Origin: an uncultured Oscillospiraceae bacterium
Lineage (GTDB): Bacteria; Bacillota; Clostridia; Oscillospirales; Oscillospiraceae
Assembly (NCBI GenBank): GCA_910587285.1
Contig: CAJULM010000025.1
Span: 1 to 40,170 of the forward strand
Length of the DNA: 40,170 bases
Reading direction: 5' to 3'
The position numbers and the translations under genes were made by a program. Shown here in pieces: positions 23,299 to 32,470 of this stretch; position 1 is the first letter of the stretch; every line of letters starts with the position of its first letter. Under the pieces are notes generated by a model. It ran no database searches. It saw nothing but the letters and a program-made list of their open reading frames with translations, and was not told the origin of the DNA.

Positions 23299-26200
23299 AC
23301 AGACCCACATCGTATTTTCTGTACCATGTCCATTCAGATTTAAGCCTGCTGGACTCCTGCACAGACTTCCTCGAGTATGTTGACCTCGTGAAAGCGGCTG
23401 GCGGCACAGCAATCGCCTCCACCGAGCACGGACTCCCGAGAGGCTGGATTTCCAAGAAGCTGTGCTGTGACAAAGCAGGGCTGAAATTCATCCACGGAGT
23501 TGAGATTTACCTCACGGAGCAGCTCGAACCCAAGGTGAGGGATAACTACCATACAGTTTTGCTCGCCAAGAACGAGGCTGGCATCCGGGAGCTCAACAAG
23601 CTGGTAACTGTCTCCAGCGACGCCGAACATTCTTACTATACCAACCGTATCTCCTTTGAGGAGTTCCTTGGTATTTCAGATAATATCATCAAAACCAGCG
23701 CCTGTCTGGCAAGTCCGCTCAATAAGCTCAGCGAGGACAACCCCTGGTATGAGAAGCTGCTCCAGCAGTACGACTACCTGGAGGTTCAGCCGCACGACCA
23801 TCCCGAGCAAATTGAGTTCAACAAGCGGCTTGCGCGGCTCTCCAGGGAGTACAACATCCCCCTGGTGGCGGGAACAGACACCCACAGCTCCACCAAGTAC
23901 AAAGCGGAGTGCCGTGGCATCCTGCTGAAGTCCAAGCGCAAGTCATACGGCGACGAAGACGCCTTCGACCTCTCCTATAAAACGGCGGGCGAACTGCTGA
24001 ATATGTTCGCCAAGCAGGGGGCTCTCACAGAGGAAGAGTATTGCGCCGCCATCCAGAACACCAACGAGATCGCGGCGGCGTGTGAGGACTTTAAGCTGGA
24101 CAGTTCCATCAAGTACCCCATTCTGTACGGCTCCCAGGAGGAGGACGAGAGAATTTTTGAGGCCAGAGCCTGGGAATCTCTCGAAGATAAGCTCAACTCC
24201 GGTGTGATTCCTCGTGAGCAGGAGGCAGCTTTCCGTTCCGCCATCGAGGAGGAACTTCGAGTTTTCAAGAAGCTGAAGATGAGCGGGTTCATGCTCTCCA
24301 TGTCCGACCTGATTCGCTGGTGCAAGGAAAACGGGATGGCCATTGGTACGGCCCGTGGTAGTGTGGGCGGATCAAGAGCGGCCTATGTCACCGACATCAT
24401 CGACCTGAACCCTGAGACATGGCATACCGTGTTCTCCCGGTTCTGTAACGAAGACCGGCAGGAAATCGGAGACATCGACGTAGACGTGGTCTACGACGAC
24501 CGCCCGAGGATTTTCGAGTACATCACCAGCCGGTTTGGGGCGGATAAGACGGCTCGTGTAGCGGCCTACGGCACATTGGCGGACAAAAGTGTGATTGACG
24601 AGGTTTGCCGGGCGTTGGCAAGCACGGTTGATAAGGAGAAATACTCCGTCGCAAGAACCAGTGAAATCAAAAAGGCGTTTGTGGAGAACCCGGAAGCCGC
24701 GAGAAAGAAGTATCCAGAGGTTTTCTACTACTACGACGGACTTGCAGGCACAAGGGTTTCTCAGTCTGTCCATCCGGCGGGCATGGTCATCAGCCCAATC
24801 ACACTGGACGACAACTATGGAACCTTCTCCAAGGATGGAGAGATCTGTCTGCTCATGGATATGGACGAGGCTCATGAGGTCGGGGCGGCAAAGTACGACT
24901 TCCTTGCCCTGAAAACCGTCAAGGTCATACGGGACACCTGCAATTATATCGGCATCCCGTATCCGCAAACACACACAGTCAACTGGAACGATGAGAACGT
25001 CTGGAAGGATATGTGCAACAGCCTGACGGCCATCTTCCAGTTTGAGAGCTCGTTTGCCGCAGACTGCTTCAAGAGGTTCCAGCCCTCCAGCATCTTTGAT
25101 ATGTCTTTGGTCACAGCCTGTATCCGGCCCTCCGGGGCGTCGTACCGTGACCAACTGCTGGCACGAAAGCAGCACCACAACCCATCCAAAATCATCGACG
25201 AGCTTCTGGCAGATAACCTGGGCTACCTGATGTATCAGGAGGACACCATCAAGTTTCTCCAGCAGATATGCGGACTGTCCGGGAGCGAGGCCGACAACAT
25301 CAGACGAGCCATCGGGCGAAAGCAGAAAGACCGGCTGGACGCCGCCCTCCCGTCTATTCTGGAAGGGTACTGCAACAAGTCCCCGCAGGAACGGAGCGTA
25401 GCGGAGGCGGAGGCGAAAGAGTTCCTCCAAATCATCGAGGACAGCGCTTCATACCAGTTCGGTTATAACCACAGCGTCGCCTACTGCCTCCTGGGGTATC
25501 TGTGCGGGTACTTTCGCTACTATTACCCGATGGAGTTCATTACCGCCTTCCTCAACAACGCACAGAACTCCGATGACACCAACAACGGCACCGAGCTGAT
25601 GAAGCTCTATGGTGTGAAAATCTCTAATCCTAAATGGGGCGTGTCCAGAGGCGGGTATTTCTTCGACAAGGACAACCGCACCATCTATAAAGGGATGAGC
25701 TCCGTCAAGTATATCGGAGAAGCGGTCGCAAACGAGCTGTTTGAGCTGTCTAAAACCGGGAAGTATGACTGCTTCATGGACTTATTGATGGATTTAGAGC
25801 AACACACCAGCCTGGACTCCAGGCAGTTGGAGCGTCTCATCAAGATTGACTTCTTCGAGGAGTTCGGGAACCAGCGTGAGCTGTTCAAGATGGTCGATTT
25901 GTTCAACCTGTTCAAGAAGGGGCAGGCCAAGCAGATTAAGAAGTCTGTTGTAGACGGTACACCCCTTGAGGATATCGTCAAGAAGTACGCCGTTGGCGTG
26001 ACTCGTTCCGGCGGGGAGGCAAAGAGCTACACTTTGCTGGATGTCATGGCCATCCTTCGTGGCGCTGAAGAGGCCGTTCGTGCGCTCCATTTGGAAGACC
26101 TGAGCGACATTATCAAGGTTCGCAACTTCTGCGATGTCATGGGTTATATCGGCTATACGTCGAACAAGCCGGAGGACAGGAAGAAGCTGTATGTTACTGG

Positions 26201-26411
26201 CGTAAAGCCTTTACATAGAAAACGTGACGACAAGCTATTTGGCTACAGTCTGTTTACCAAGTCCATCGGAAGCGGGGTAGAGAGCCGTTTCACCGTGTTC
26301 TGCAGGGTCTACGATAAGTGCCCGGTTCAGGAGGGCGACATCATCTTCTGCAAGAGCTGGGAGAGAGACGGGTCTTACTTCAGAATGTTGGACTACGACA
26401 AAATTTATTGA
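23289..26411 (+). CDS. dnaE: DNA polymerase III alpha subunit (DnaE-type)
   Basis: Predicted 1,040-residue C-family polymerase, close to full length. The N-terminal PHP domain starts at residue 9 (YFLYHVHSDLSLLDS, then ASTEHG). The palm carries the catalytic aspartates in IGDIDVDVVYDD (about residues 394-404), with GTARGSVGGSRAAY upstream and the finger region SQSVHPAGMVISPI and CIRPSGASYRDQLLARK. No 3'-5' exonuclease domain or PolC-type zinc finger is seen. ATG 23289 with AAGGGAG upstream overlaps the primase stop. Its own clamp loader is not encoded here, so host beta clamp and loader would be needed. A complete polymerase is unusual for an element of this size. Confidence 0.95.
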   Translation: MAVNRPTSYFLYHVHSDLSLLDSCTDFLEYVDLVKAAGGTAIASTEHGLPRGWISKKLCCDKAGLKFIHGVEIYLTEQLEPKVRDNYHTVLLAKNEAGIRELNKLVTVSSDAEHSYYTNRISFEEFLGISDNIIKTSACLASPLNKLSEDNPWYEKLLQQYDYLEVQPHDHPEQIEFNKRLARLSREYNIPLVAGTDTHSSTKYKAECRGILLKSKRKSYGDEDAFDLSYKTAGELLNMFAKQGALTEEEYCAAIQNTNEIAAACEDFKLDSSIKYPILYGSQEEDERIFEARAWESLEDKLNSGVIPREQEAAFRSAIEEELRVFKKLKMSGFMLSMSDLIRWCKENGMAIGTARGSVGGSRAAYVTDIIDLNPETWHTVFSRFCNEDRQEIGDIDVDVVYDDRPRIFEYITSRFGADKTARVAAYGTLADKSVIDEVCRALASTVDKEKYSVARTSEIKKAFVENPEAARKKYPEVFYYYDGLAGTRVSQSVHPAGMVISPITLDDNYGTFSKDGEICLLMDMDEAHEVGAAKYDFLALKTVKVIRDTCNYIGIPYPQTHTVNWNDENVWKDMCNSLTAIFQFESSFAADCFKRFQPSSIFDMSLVTACIRPSGASYRDQLLARKQHHNPSKIIDELLADNLGYLMYQEDTIKFLQQICGLSGSEADNIRRAIGRKQKDRLDAALPSILEGYCNKSPQERSVAEAEAKEFLQIIEDSASYQFGYNHSVAYCLLGYLCGYFRYYYPMEFITAFLNNAQNSDDTNNGTELMKLYGVKISNPKWGVSRGGYFFDKDNRTIYKGMSSVKYIGEAVANELFELSKTGKYDCFMDLLMDLEQHTSLDSRQLERLIKIDFFEEFGNQRELFKMVDLFNLFKKGQAKQIKKSVVDGTPLEDIVKKYAVGVTRSGGEAKSYTLLDVMAILRGAEEAVRALHLEDLSDIIKVRNFCDVMGYIGYTSNKPEDRKKLYVTGVKPLHRKRDDKLFGYSLFTKSIGSGVESRFTVFCRVYDKCPVQEGDIIFCKSWERDGSYFRMLDYDKIY

Positions 26412-26426
26412 AAGGAGCCGTGTGCA

Positions 26427-26795
26427 ATGAAGTGTATTGTTTGCGACAAGTGCAAGGAAATCATCAAGAACCCCCGGCTGGTCAGGGTGATTACCTGTGC
26501 CCGCCCCCTGAGAGCGCCTATGTCTATGGAAGGTGGCTGTGTGGTCGGAAAGCCCGGCTATCGCGGCAATGACCGCCAGCAGAACGACATTTTCTGGGAG
26601 AAGGAGATTTGCGATACCTGTCTGGGGAAGCTGGAGGCGTTCTTCGAGGATGAGGGCGGCGGAGGCGCCACCGAGCCCGATCCCCCCGATACTCCTGACA
26701 CTCCCGACGTTCCTGATGTTCCCGGCGGCGGGGACGAGCCCGGCGGCGAGACACCCACCGACCCGGATGCAGGCGAGGAAACGCCCATACCATGA
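26427..26795 (+). CDS. Cysteine-rich protein with acidic Pro/Gly-rich tail, 122 aa
   Basis: ATG 26427 with AAAGGAG upstream. The N-terminus is a zinc-finger-like domain (CIVCDKCKEI...CDTCLGKL, three CXXC-type pairs) of a type frequently seen in phage small proteins. The last ~45 residues are an acidic low-complexity tail made of repeated PDT/PDV units plus glycines. The tail may mimic DNA or act as a flexible linker. Its stop codon overlaps an ATG (ATGA, 26792-26795) of the following frame. No function is assigned. Confidence 0.65.
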   Translation: MKCIVCDKCKEIIKNPRLVRVITCARPLRAPMSMEGGCVVGKPGYRGNDRQQNDIFWEKEICDTCLGKLEAFFEDEGGGGATEPDPPDTPDTPDVPDVPGGGDEPGGETPTDPDAGEETPIP

Positions 26796-26842
26796 AGTAT
26801 ATAAAAGACAGGTTTTATAACCGAAAAAGAGGAGGTGTTAGC

Positions 26843-27304
26843 TTGCCAGAGGCAAAGGTCTGCAATATGTGTGGCAAGGAACTTGATTTCTTTGACCTCC
26901 AGCAGGACTTCACGATACATAAGCAGGTCTGCTACGGCAGTATCCATGATGGCGACCATGTCAATCTCAAGCTTTGCTGTGAGTGCTTTGACAGGGCGGT
27001 AGCAGACTGCAAAGTTTCTCCGATTGAGGGTCGAATATACATCAGACCCGATGTCCGTCCGGTAGAACCACCAAGATACACGTTCACCTGGGGTGAACCA
27101 GGTTGGAGCGCCATAGAAGAAAGCATCCTTGCTGGGGTCGATGGAATGATTCGGGAAAGCATCGTCAGCACCGTCATGGGGGCCGAAACGCCAACCAGCT
27201 CGGGAACCAAAAAGCGCGTAAGGCAAAAGAAGCTCACCCCAGAGGACACCAAAGAACTGGACGAGTTTTTGGGAAGCTTCAAGATTCTGGAGTCAGCAAC
27301 GTAA
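26843..27304 (+). CDS. Zinc-finger-like phage protein, 153 aa
   Basis: TTG 26843 is chosen because GAGGAGGTG is ideally spaced upstream and homologous-looking proteins begin MPEAKVCNMCGKE-like; ATG 26792 overlapping the preceding stop is the alternative. The N-terminus has CNMCGKELDFFD and CCECFDRAVADC, an apparent zinc-binding unit. The C-terminal half carries a basic segment (KKRVRQKKLTPED), followed by a helical tail. Function unknown. Confidence 0.65.
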   Translation: MPEAKVCNMCGKELDFFDLQQDFTIHKQVCYGSIHDGDHVNLKLCCECFDRAVADCKVSPIEGRIYIRPDVRPVEPPRYTFTWGEPGWSAIEESILAGVDGMIRESIVSTVMGAETPTSSGTKKRVRQKKLTPEDTKELDEFLGSFKILESAT

Positions 27305-27337
27305 GAAAACAAACCAGCAAACCCAGAGATGGGCCCG

Positions 27338-27366
27338 GAGCCTCATAAGCTTCAGGGCTCTTTTCT
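27338..27366 (+). terminator. Weak intrinsic terminator
   Basis: GAGCC (27338-27342) and GGCTC (27356-27360), followed by TTTTCTC. The short stem suggests partial read-through into the hydrolase gene. Confidence 0.45.
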
Positions 27367-27390
27367 CTTGGACAGTAGAGAGGTATAACA

Positions 27391-28092
27391 ATGCGAAAAT
27401 TCACTATCTTCTTGCTGGCGGCAATTATATGCGTTTCCATCTGCGGATGTAATAACGCATCCGCTCGGGGAGAAATGGCTTATACAGCCATCAAGAATGA
27501 AAATGAAGATGCGGGCGTCGTCGAGACTGCTCTGCGGTACGACGATGATACGGATGCGTTGGAGACCGCTCCCATCGTAGACGAGACAAACTATATGGCC
27601 ATTATGTGCGAGTGCTGCCTGACTGGCGATGTCGAACGTGGCCGCATCGCAGAAAATGAGCGAAATAATAAGATTGACGCCAATAGTCTGAGCGAATCCA
27701 AAATCAGCTTTGACGACCTGTACGAGCTCTCCAAGGTCATCACCTCCGAGGCCGGTTCTGACTGGCTCCCTATGGAGTGGAAAATGATGGTGGGCGAGGT
27801 CGTACTGAACCGTGTCGCATCCGTAGAGTTCCCCAACACGGTTTTGGAGGTCATTCATCAGAAAGGGCAGTATTCAGGAGCAAGTAAGCTCAAGAATTTG
27901 ACCCCGTATGAGAGCTGTGTGGAAGCGGCGGCCAGACTGCTGGGTGGTGAACGTCTTATCAACGATATTTCAGTTGTGTTTCAGTCCAATCACCGGCAGG
28001 GGAGCGGTACATATCTCGAGCTGTATGACAGTTACCTTGGCTATACCTATCTGTGTTATAGCGAACATCCCGAATACTACGAGAATCAGTAA
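27391..28092 (+). CDS. Secreted SleB-type cell-wall hydrolase, predicted lipoprotein
   Basis: Predicted 233-residue protein. The N-terminus MRKFTIFLLAAIICVSICGCNN is a lipoprotein signal peptide with cysteine in the lipobox-like SICGC. The C-terminal domain (from about residue 105) has LSKVITSEAGSDW, MMVGEVVLNRV and QYSGA, and corresponds to the SleB/CwlJ hydrolase-2 family; the glutamate in ITSEAG is the expected catalytic residue. SleB and CwlJ degrade spore cortex during germination. In a phage the domain could act in lysis or DNA entry. ATG 27391 with AGAGAGGT upstream. Presence in a sigK-interrupting element makes a spore-linked role attractive but unproven. Confidence 0.8.
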   Translation: MRKFTIFLLAAIICVSICGCNNASARGEMAYTAIKNENEDAGVVETALRYDDDTDALETAPIVDETNYMAIMCECCLTGDVERGRIAENERNNKIDANSLSESKISFDDLYELSKVITSEAGSDWLPMEWKMMVGEVVLNRVASVEFPNTVLEVIHQKGQYSGASKLKNLTPYESCVEAAARLLGGERLINDISVVFQSNHRQGSGTYLELYDSYLGYTYLCYSEHPEYYENQ

Positions 28093-28105
28093 ATAAGGAG
28101 GGGCT

Positions 28106-28840
28106 ATGGAAGCTTTCCTGAACAGGATTGACGGCATCGACGATGCCATCATTTCAATGTTCTTATCCAAACGAACCATCACCAGGGAGTTGGAGCTGGA
28201 CGTGCGCAATGAGACGCTCGCTCACTCCAATCTGGCCTTCGATGGCAGGACGCCCTTCGGCGCCCTTAACGGAATGTCTGAAAAGCTCAACGACTGGCTC
28301 AAGCGCCTGTTCAAATGGGGCGTCAGGCACTACACGATGCTTCGGTTCATCGACCTGTCGTTCACTGTGTACGGATTACATAGAGGCGGGCAGGATGACC
28401 TGGATTCACACGCCATGCGGATGCAGAACCGCATTATCCGCTCATCCACCAGACTGGCTGATTTCAGCAAGGGAGAGATGTCGTCCTTCTACCGGGGCAA
28501 AATCATCCCGACGGACGTTGCGCTGGCTGCTCTCGGCATCGTCACACCCGATGAAATCGAGTATGATGGTCAGACCTATGTCCGGGCGGCCAACGGATAC
28601 ATCCTCAAGGGGATGGAGAACAACAGGGACGCCAAGCGTGGGCTCTATATGCTGTCTATCCCTTCCAACTTCATCTTCAGGATTACGCTCACCGAGTTCG
28701 CCCATGTGTTCAAAGAACGCAACAAGGAGGGCGCGGCCAATCCAGAGGTGAAAGAAGCCGTGGAAAGCATGGCCTCCCAGCTCAGCAGCGCCACGCTGGG
28801 ATTTGTCAGCAGGGAGTTACTGACAAGCATCAGGAACTGA
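28106..28840 (+). CDS. Divergent ThyX-like (flavin-dependent thymidylate synthase) protein
   Basis: Predicted 244-residue protein that aligns by eye with ThyX along two stretches. WGVRHYTMLRFIDLSFTV...MQNRIIRSSTR lines up with the ThyX H-G-H-E-T-P-F-E-H...RHRxxSxNExSxR region. LYMLSIPSNFIFRITLTEFAHVFKERN...PEVKEAV lines up with L-P-L-N-L-Y-T-R-F...F-L-N-L-R...A-Q-W-E-I. The two C-terminal substrate-site arginines appear kept, while the RHR signature is changed (DSHAMRMQNR). Enzymatic activity is therefore uncertain. Context supports nucleotide metabolism: a dNMP kinase gene and nrdDG follow. ATG 28106 has AAGGAGGGG upstream. It may instead be a non-enzymatic relative. Confidence 0.5.
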   Translation: MEAFLNRIDGIDDAIISMFLSKRTITRELELDVRNETLAHSNLAFDGRTPFGALNGMSEKLNDWLKRLFKWGVRHYTMLRFIDLSFTVYGLHRGGQDDLDSHAMRMQNRIIRSSTRLADFSKGEMSSFYRGKIIPTDVALAALGIVTPDEIEYDGQTYVRAANGYILKGMENNRDAKRGLYMLSIPSNFIFRITLTEFAHVFKERNKEGAANPEVKEAVESMASQLSSATLGFVSRELLTSIRN

Positions 28841-28848
28841 GGCTCCTT

Positions 28849-28947
28849 ATGAGGGAGCCGTTTATAGTGGTAATCCTGCCGGTCTTCCTGCTGATACTCA
28901 TCTTCAGCTCATCGACTTCATATGAGAATAAGCACAACGGAGGTTAG
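28849..28947 (+). CDS. 32-residue single-TM peptide
   Basis: ATG 28849 follows GAGG by 6 bp and the frame ends at TAG 28945-28947. The product is mostly one membrane segment (IVVILPVFLLILIF). Its last codons carry the ribosome site of the dNMP kinase gene, which starts 2 bp later, so translation is probably coupled. The role is unknown; it could also be a short spacer frame. Confidence 0.45.
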   Translation: MREPFIVVILPVFLLILIFSSSTSYENKHNGG

Positions 28948-28949
28948 AA

Positions 28950-29513
28950 ATGAAGGTAATTTTGATTTCCGGCAAAGCGAGACACGGTAAAGACACGACC
29001 GCCAGGTTCCTCAAAAGCGCTCTTGAGGCAGACGGGTACTCAGTTTTGGTCGCACACTATGGAGACTTAGTGAAGTATGTCTGTAAGACGTTCTTCGGTT
29101 GGAACGGTGAAAAGGACGAGTACGGGCGGACACTTCTGCAGAAGGTTGGCACTGACGCAATCCGAGCGAAACGTTCCGACTACTGGGTTTCCTTTATCTC
29201 CGACATCATGGAGTTTTTCCCCGGAGAATGGGACTACGTCCTGATTCCTGACTGCCGGTTCCCAAACGAAGTGGACTATATCAAGAACGCTGGGTTCGAT
29301 GCGGTACATCTCCGCATTGTTCGGGAGGGGTTCGTGAGCCCGCTGACACCGGAGCAGCAAACGCATCCGTCTGAGACGGCGCTGGATAACACCCCCGCCG
29401 ACTACTACATAAAGAACAACGGGGCTGTCTCAGACATGGGCAAGGCCGTGATTGAGCTTTTGGTTGAGCTCAATGGCTCACATCAAACCACTTTTTGGGA
29501 GTGTGAGTCATGA
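28950..29513 (+). CDS. Phage-type deoxynucleoside monophosphate kinase
   Basis: Predicted 187-residue P-loop kinase. The P-loop GKARHGKDTTA is at residues 8-18. The lid and substrate side carry the HPSETALDN segment seen in phage dNMP kinases (T4 gp1-like family), which convert dNMPs, including dTMP, to diphosphates. ATG 28950 has GGAGG at 5-6 bp upstream. It is flanked by the ThyX-like gene and nrdD, forming a DNA-precursor block. Confidence 0.85.
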   Translation: MKVILISGKARHGKDTTARFLKSALEADGYSVLVAHYGDLVKYVCKTFFGWNGEKDEYGRTLLQKVGTDAIRAKRSDYWVSFISDIMEFFPGEWDYVLIPDCRFPNEVDYIKNAGFDAVHLRIVREGFVSPLTPEQQTHPSETALDNTPADYYIKNNGAVSDMGKAVIELLVELNGSHQTTFWECES

Positions 29514-29576
29514 ACCATATTTTTTAAGCCAGATGATGTCTGGCGGAACATTTTCCTATAAAGGAGGTCGAGCATT

Positions 29577-31808
29577 ATGGTTGTCATCAAAAGGGACGGC
29601 CGAGAGGTCAGCTTTGACAAGACCAAGATTCATGATGCGGCATACAGAGCCTTGTGCGAGGTTGACCGTCTTCACCCTATCGAAAACAAGGAAAACATAG
29701 CCGAGCGGCTGGCCAACAGGCTTGCGTTCAGGTACAAGAAGCTCCACCGGGCAATCTCCGTGGAGGAGATTCAGGACGGTGTTGAGACCGAGCTGATGGA
29801 GGAGGGCGTCTACGCCGTCGCCAAAGCATACATCAAGTACCGCTACGAACACGAGCTTCTGAGGAACGCCAGCACGCTGGATGGGAAGGCTCTCTCCATC
29901 GCCGACAACGTCAACGAAACGGTCATCCAGGAGAACGCCAACAAGAACCCCGCAATCCTGTCCACCCAGCGCGATTACATAGCGGGCGAGTTGAGCCGGG
30001 ACATCACCAACCGGCTCCTTCTGCCGGATGAAATCACTAAGGCGCACGAGGAAGGCATCATTCACTTCCACGACAGCGACTACTACCTCCAGCGTATGCA
30101 CAACTGTTGCCTGGTCAATCTGGAGGATATGCTCCAGAGCGGCACGGTTATCTCCGGCACCCTGATTGAGAAGCCGCACTCCTTCAGCACGGCGTGTAAC
30201 ATCGCCACCCAAATCATCGCCCAGGTCGCCTCCAACCAGTACGGCGGGCAGTCCATCTCCCTTGCGCATCTCGCACCCTTCGTGGATGTCTCCCGGCAGA
30301 AGATTCGCAAGGAGGTTGAGGAGGAGTTCAAGCTGATCCACAACATGATTTATCGTGGGGAGCTGGTAAACTTCTCCGAATCCGCCAAGGCGGCGGCCAT
30401 CGACGAGGTGACAGAGGGCCGCGTCCGCGAAGAAGTCAAGCGCAGTGTCCAGACCATCCAGTATCAAGTCATCACGCTGATGACAACAAACGGACAGGCT
30501 CCGTTCATCACTGTGTTTATGTACCTCAATGAGGTGAGCGACCCTCAAACCAAACACGACCTCGCCATGATTATTGAGGAAACCGTGAAGCAGCGCATGG
30601 AGGGCGTGAAGAACGAGAAGGGCATCTGGGTTACTCCCGCCTTCCCAAAGCTCATCTACGTGCTGGAGGAGGACAACATCGAGCCCGGTACGCCCTACTA
30701 CTACCTGACCGAGCTGTGCGCCAAGTGCTCCGTCAAGCGTCTTGTGCCTGATTACATCAGCGAAAAGAAGATGCTGGAGAACAAGGTGGACGCCAACGGC
30801 GACGGCCACTGCTACACCTGCATGGGATGTCGCTCCTTCCTGACACCCTATCTGGACGAGAACGGTAAGCCCAAGTATTATGGCCGCTTCAACCAAGGGG
30901 TGGTCACCATCAATCTCCCGGATGTCGGGTTGTCCGCTGGCGGCGACTTCGACAAGTTCTGGGATATTTTTGATGAGCGCCTGGAGCTGTGCCATCGTGC
31001 CCTGCAACTCCGCCATGAGCGGCTGGTCGGGACTCTCTCTGACGCATCACCCATCCACTGGCAGCATGGTGCTTTGGCCCGCCTGAAGAAAGGTGAGACC
31101 ATCGACAAGCTCCTCTACAACGGATATTCCACCATCTCTCTGGGCTACGCTGGTCTGTATGAGTGTGTCAAGGCCATGACCGGCAGGAGCCACACTGACC
31201 CCGAGGCCAAGCAGTTCGCGCTGGATGTCATGCAGTACATGAACGACAAGTGCAAGCAGTGGAAGGCCGATGAGAATATGGACTACAGCCTGTATGGGAC
31301 GCCCATCGAGTCCACTACCTACAAGTTTGCCAAGTGCCTCCAGAAGCGCTTCGGCGTCATTGAAGGCATCACAGACAAGGGTTACATTACCAACAGCTAC
31401 CATGTCCATGTGACTGAGGAAATTGACGCCTTCACCAAGCTGAAGTTCGAGGCAGAGTTCCAGCAGCTCTCTCCGGGCGGCGCCATCAGCTACATCGAGA
31501 TTGCCAACCTGTCCGACAACATTCCGGCCGTCATGACCGTGCTGCAGTACATCTATGACAACATCATGTACGCCGAACTCAACACAAAGTCCGATTACTG
31601 CCAGTGCTGTGGCTGGGACAAGGAGATTGAGATTGTCCAGAATGAGCATGGCAAGCTGATTTGGCGCTGTCCGAACTGCGGCAACACCGACAAGAACAAA
31701 ATGAACATCGCCCGCCGCACCTGCGGCTACATCGGTCTGAACGACTGGAACCAGGGCCGAACGCAGGAAATCAAAGAACGCTATGTTCACCTTGGAGGTG
31801 GTGAATGA
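29577..31808 (+). CDS. nrdD: Anaerobic (class III) ribonucleoside-triphosphate reductase
   Basis: Predicted 743-residue enzyme, of normal length. Residues 1-95 are an ATP-cone regulatory domain (VVIKRDGREVSFDKTKI...GVYAVAKAYIKYRYEHE). The large glycyl-radical domain includes HFHDSDYYLQRMHNCCLVN, GGQSISLAHLAPFVD and CYTCMGCRS. Near the C-terminus are a four-cysteine zinc site (CQCCG...CPNCG) and the glycyl radical loop RRTCGYIG (about residues 712-719). It reduces NTPs to dNTPs only without oxygen, which fits an anaerobic host. ATG 29577 has AAAGGAGG upstream. The stop overlaps the nrdG ATG. Confidence 0.97.
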   Translation: MVVIKRDGREVSFDKTKIHDAAYRALCEVDRLHPIENKENIAERLANRLAFRYKKLHRAISVEEIQDGVETELMEEGVYAVAKAYIKYRYEHELLRNASTLDGKALSIADNVNETVIQENANKNPAILSTQRDYIAGELSRDITNRLLLPDEITKAHEEGIIHFHDSDYYLQRMHNCCLVNLEDMLQSGTVISGTLIEKPHSFSTACNIATQIIAQVASNQYGGQSISLAHLAPFVDVSRQKIRKEVEEEFKLIHNMIYRGELVNFSESAKAAAIDEVTEGRVREEVKRSVQTIQYQVITLMTTNGQAPFITVFMYLNEVSDPQTKHDLAMIIEETVKQRMEGVKNEKGIWVTPAFPKLIYVLEEDNIEPGTPYYYLTELCAKCSVKRLVPDYISEKKMLENKVDANGDGHCYTCMGCRSFLTPYLDENGKPKYYGRFNQGVVTINLPDVGLSAGGDFDKFWDIFDERLELCHRALQLRHERLVGTLSDASPIHWQHGALARLKKGETIDKLLYNGYSTISLGYAGLYECVKAMTGRSHTDPEAKQFALDVMQYMNDKCKQWKADENMDYSLYGTPIESTTYKFAKCLQKRFGVIEGITDKGYITNSYHVHVTEEIDAFTKLKFEAEFQQLSPGGAISYIEIANLSDNIPAVMTVLQYIYDNIMYAELNTKSDYCQCCGWDKEIEIVQNEHGKLIWRCPNCGNTDKNKMNIARRTCGYIGLNDWNQGRTQEIKERYVHLGGGE

Positions 31809-32326
31809 ATTACGCATCCATCCGCAACAACGACATCGCAAACGGAGAGGGAGTTCGAGTCTCCCTCTTCGTGAGCGGTTGCCACTTCCACTGTCCAGGG
31901 TGCTTCAATCCTGAAGCTCAGAGCTTTGAGTACGGAGAGCGGTTCGACTCGAAAGTGGCGGAGCGGATTGTGCAGATGGTGTCGGAGCCAACTATATCCG
32001 GGTTGTCCATCCTCGGGGGAGACCCGCTGTGTCAGGACGATGCCGGATTGATGATGTTATCTATGCTATGTAACCGGGTGAGATACAAAGGGAAGACGGT
32101 GTGGCTGTGGACCGGCTACACCTGGGAGGACATATTCTCTCTGCCGTGCCGAGACATTCAGCACCAGTATCAGAAATTTCTGGCAGCCGACTGCGATGTG
32201 GTTGTAGACGGCCAATTCAAACAGGAACTGGCTGACCGGAAACTGGTTTGGCGTGGTTCCGCAAATCAGCGAGTCATTGACGTACAGGCCAGCCTTCGGG
32301 CTGGGCAAATAATTGCCTTTTTGTAA
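31805..32326 (+). CDS. nrdG: Anaerobic ribonucleotide reductase activating protein (radical SAM)
   Basis: Predicted 173-residue radical SAM enzyme that installs the glycyl radical on NrdD. The cluster motif CHFHCPGC (CX3CX2C) is at about residues 26-33, followed by SFEYG. GGDPLCQ at about residue 80 is the SAM-binding 'GGE'-type motif. ATG 31805 overlaps the nrdD stop (ATGA), so the two are coupled. The length is typical. Confidence 0.95.
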   Translation: MNYASIRNNDIANGEGVRVSLFVSGCHFHCPGCFNPEAQSFEYGERFDSKVAERIVQMVSEPTISGLSILGGDPLCQDDAGLMMLSMLCNRVRYKGKTVWLWTGYTWEDIFSLPCRDIQHQYQKFLAADCDVVVDGQFKQELADRKLVWRGSANQRVIDVQASLRAGQIIAFL

Positions 32327-32371
32327 TCAAAGCACGTAATTTAAAACGATTATTCAAAATCAAAATTCTTC

Positions 32372-32400
32372 TTGCATTGTGCTGAACGTTGTTATATAAT
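32372..32400 (+). promoter_or_regulatory. Sigma-A promoter for the membrane/RCC1 gene pair
   Basis: TTGCAT (32372-32377), a 17-bp spacer, and TATAAT (32395-32400). It gives the inserted two-gene unit its own transcription and excludes the upstream ATGs as starts. Confidence 0.75.
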
Positions 32401-32470
32401 GTCGAATCGGTTGATTTCGGCCGAATTGGAGCGTTCTGATTCGGCACGTTTTGTAGCTTTGGGAGGGTAT

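Noticed and set aside
29556..31016. 486-codon minus-strand frame opposite nrdD
   Set aside because: Shadow frame of nrdD; Val/Leu/Asp-biased translation, no ribosome site and no recognisable domain.
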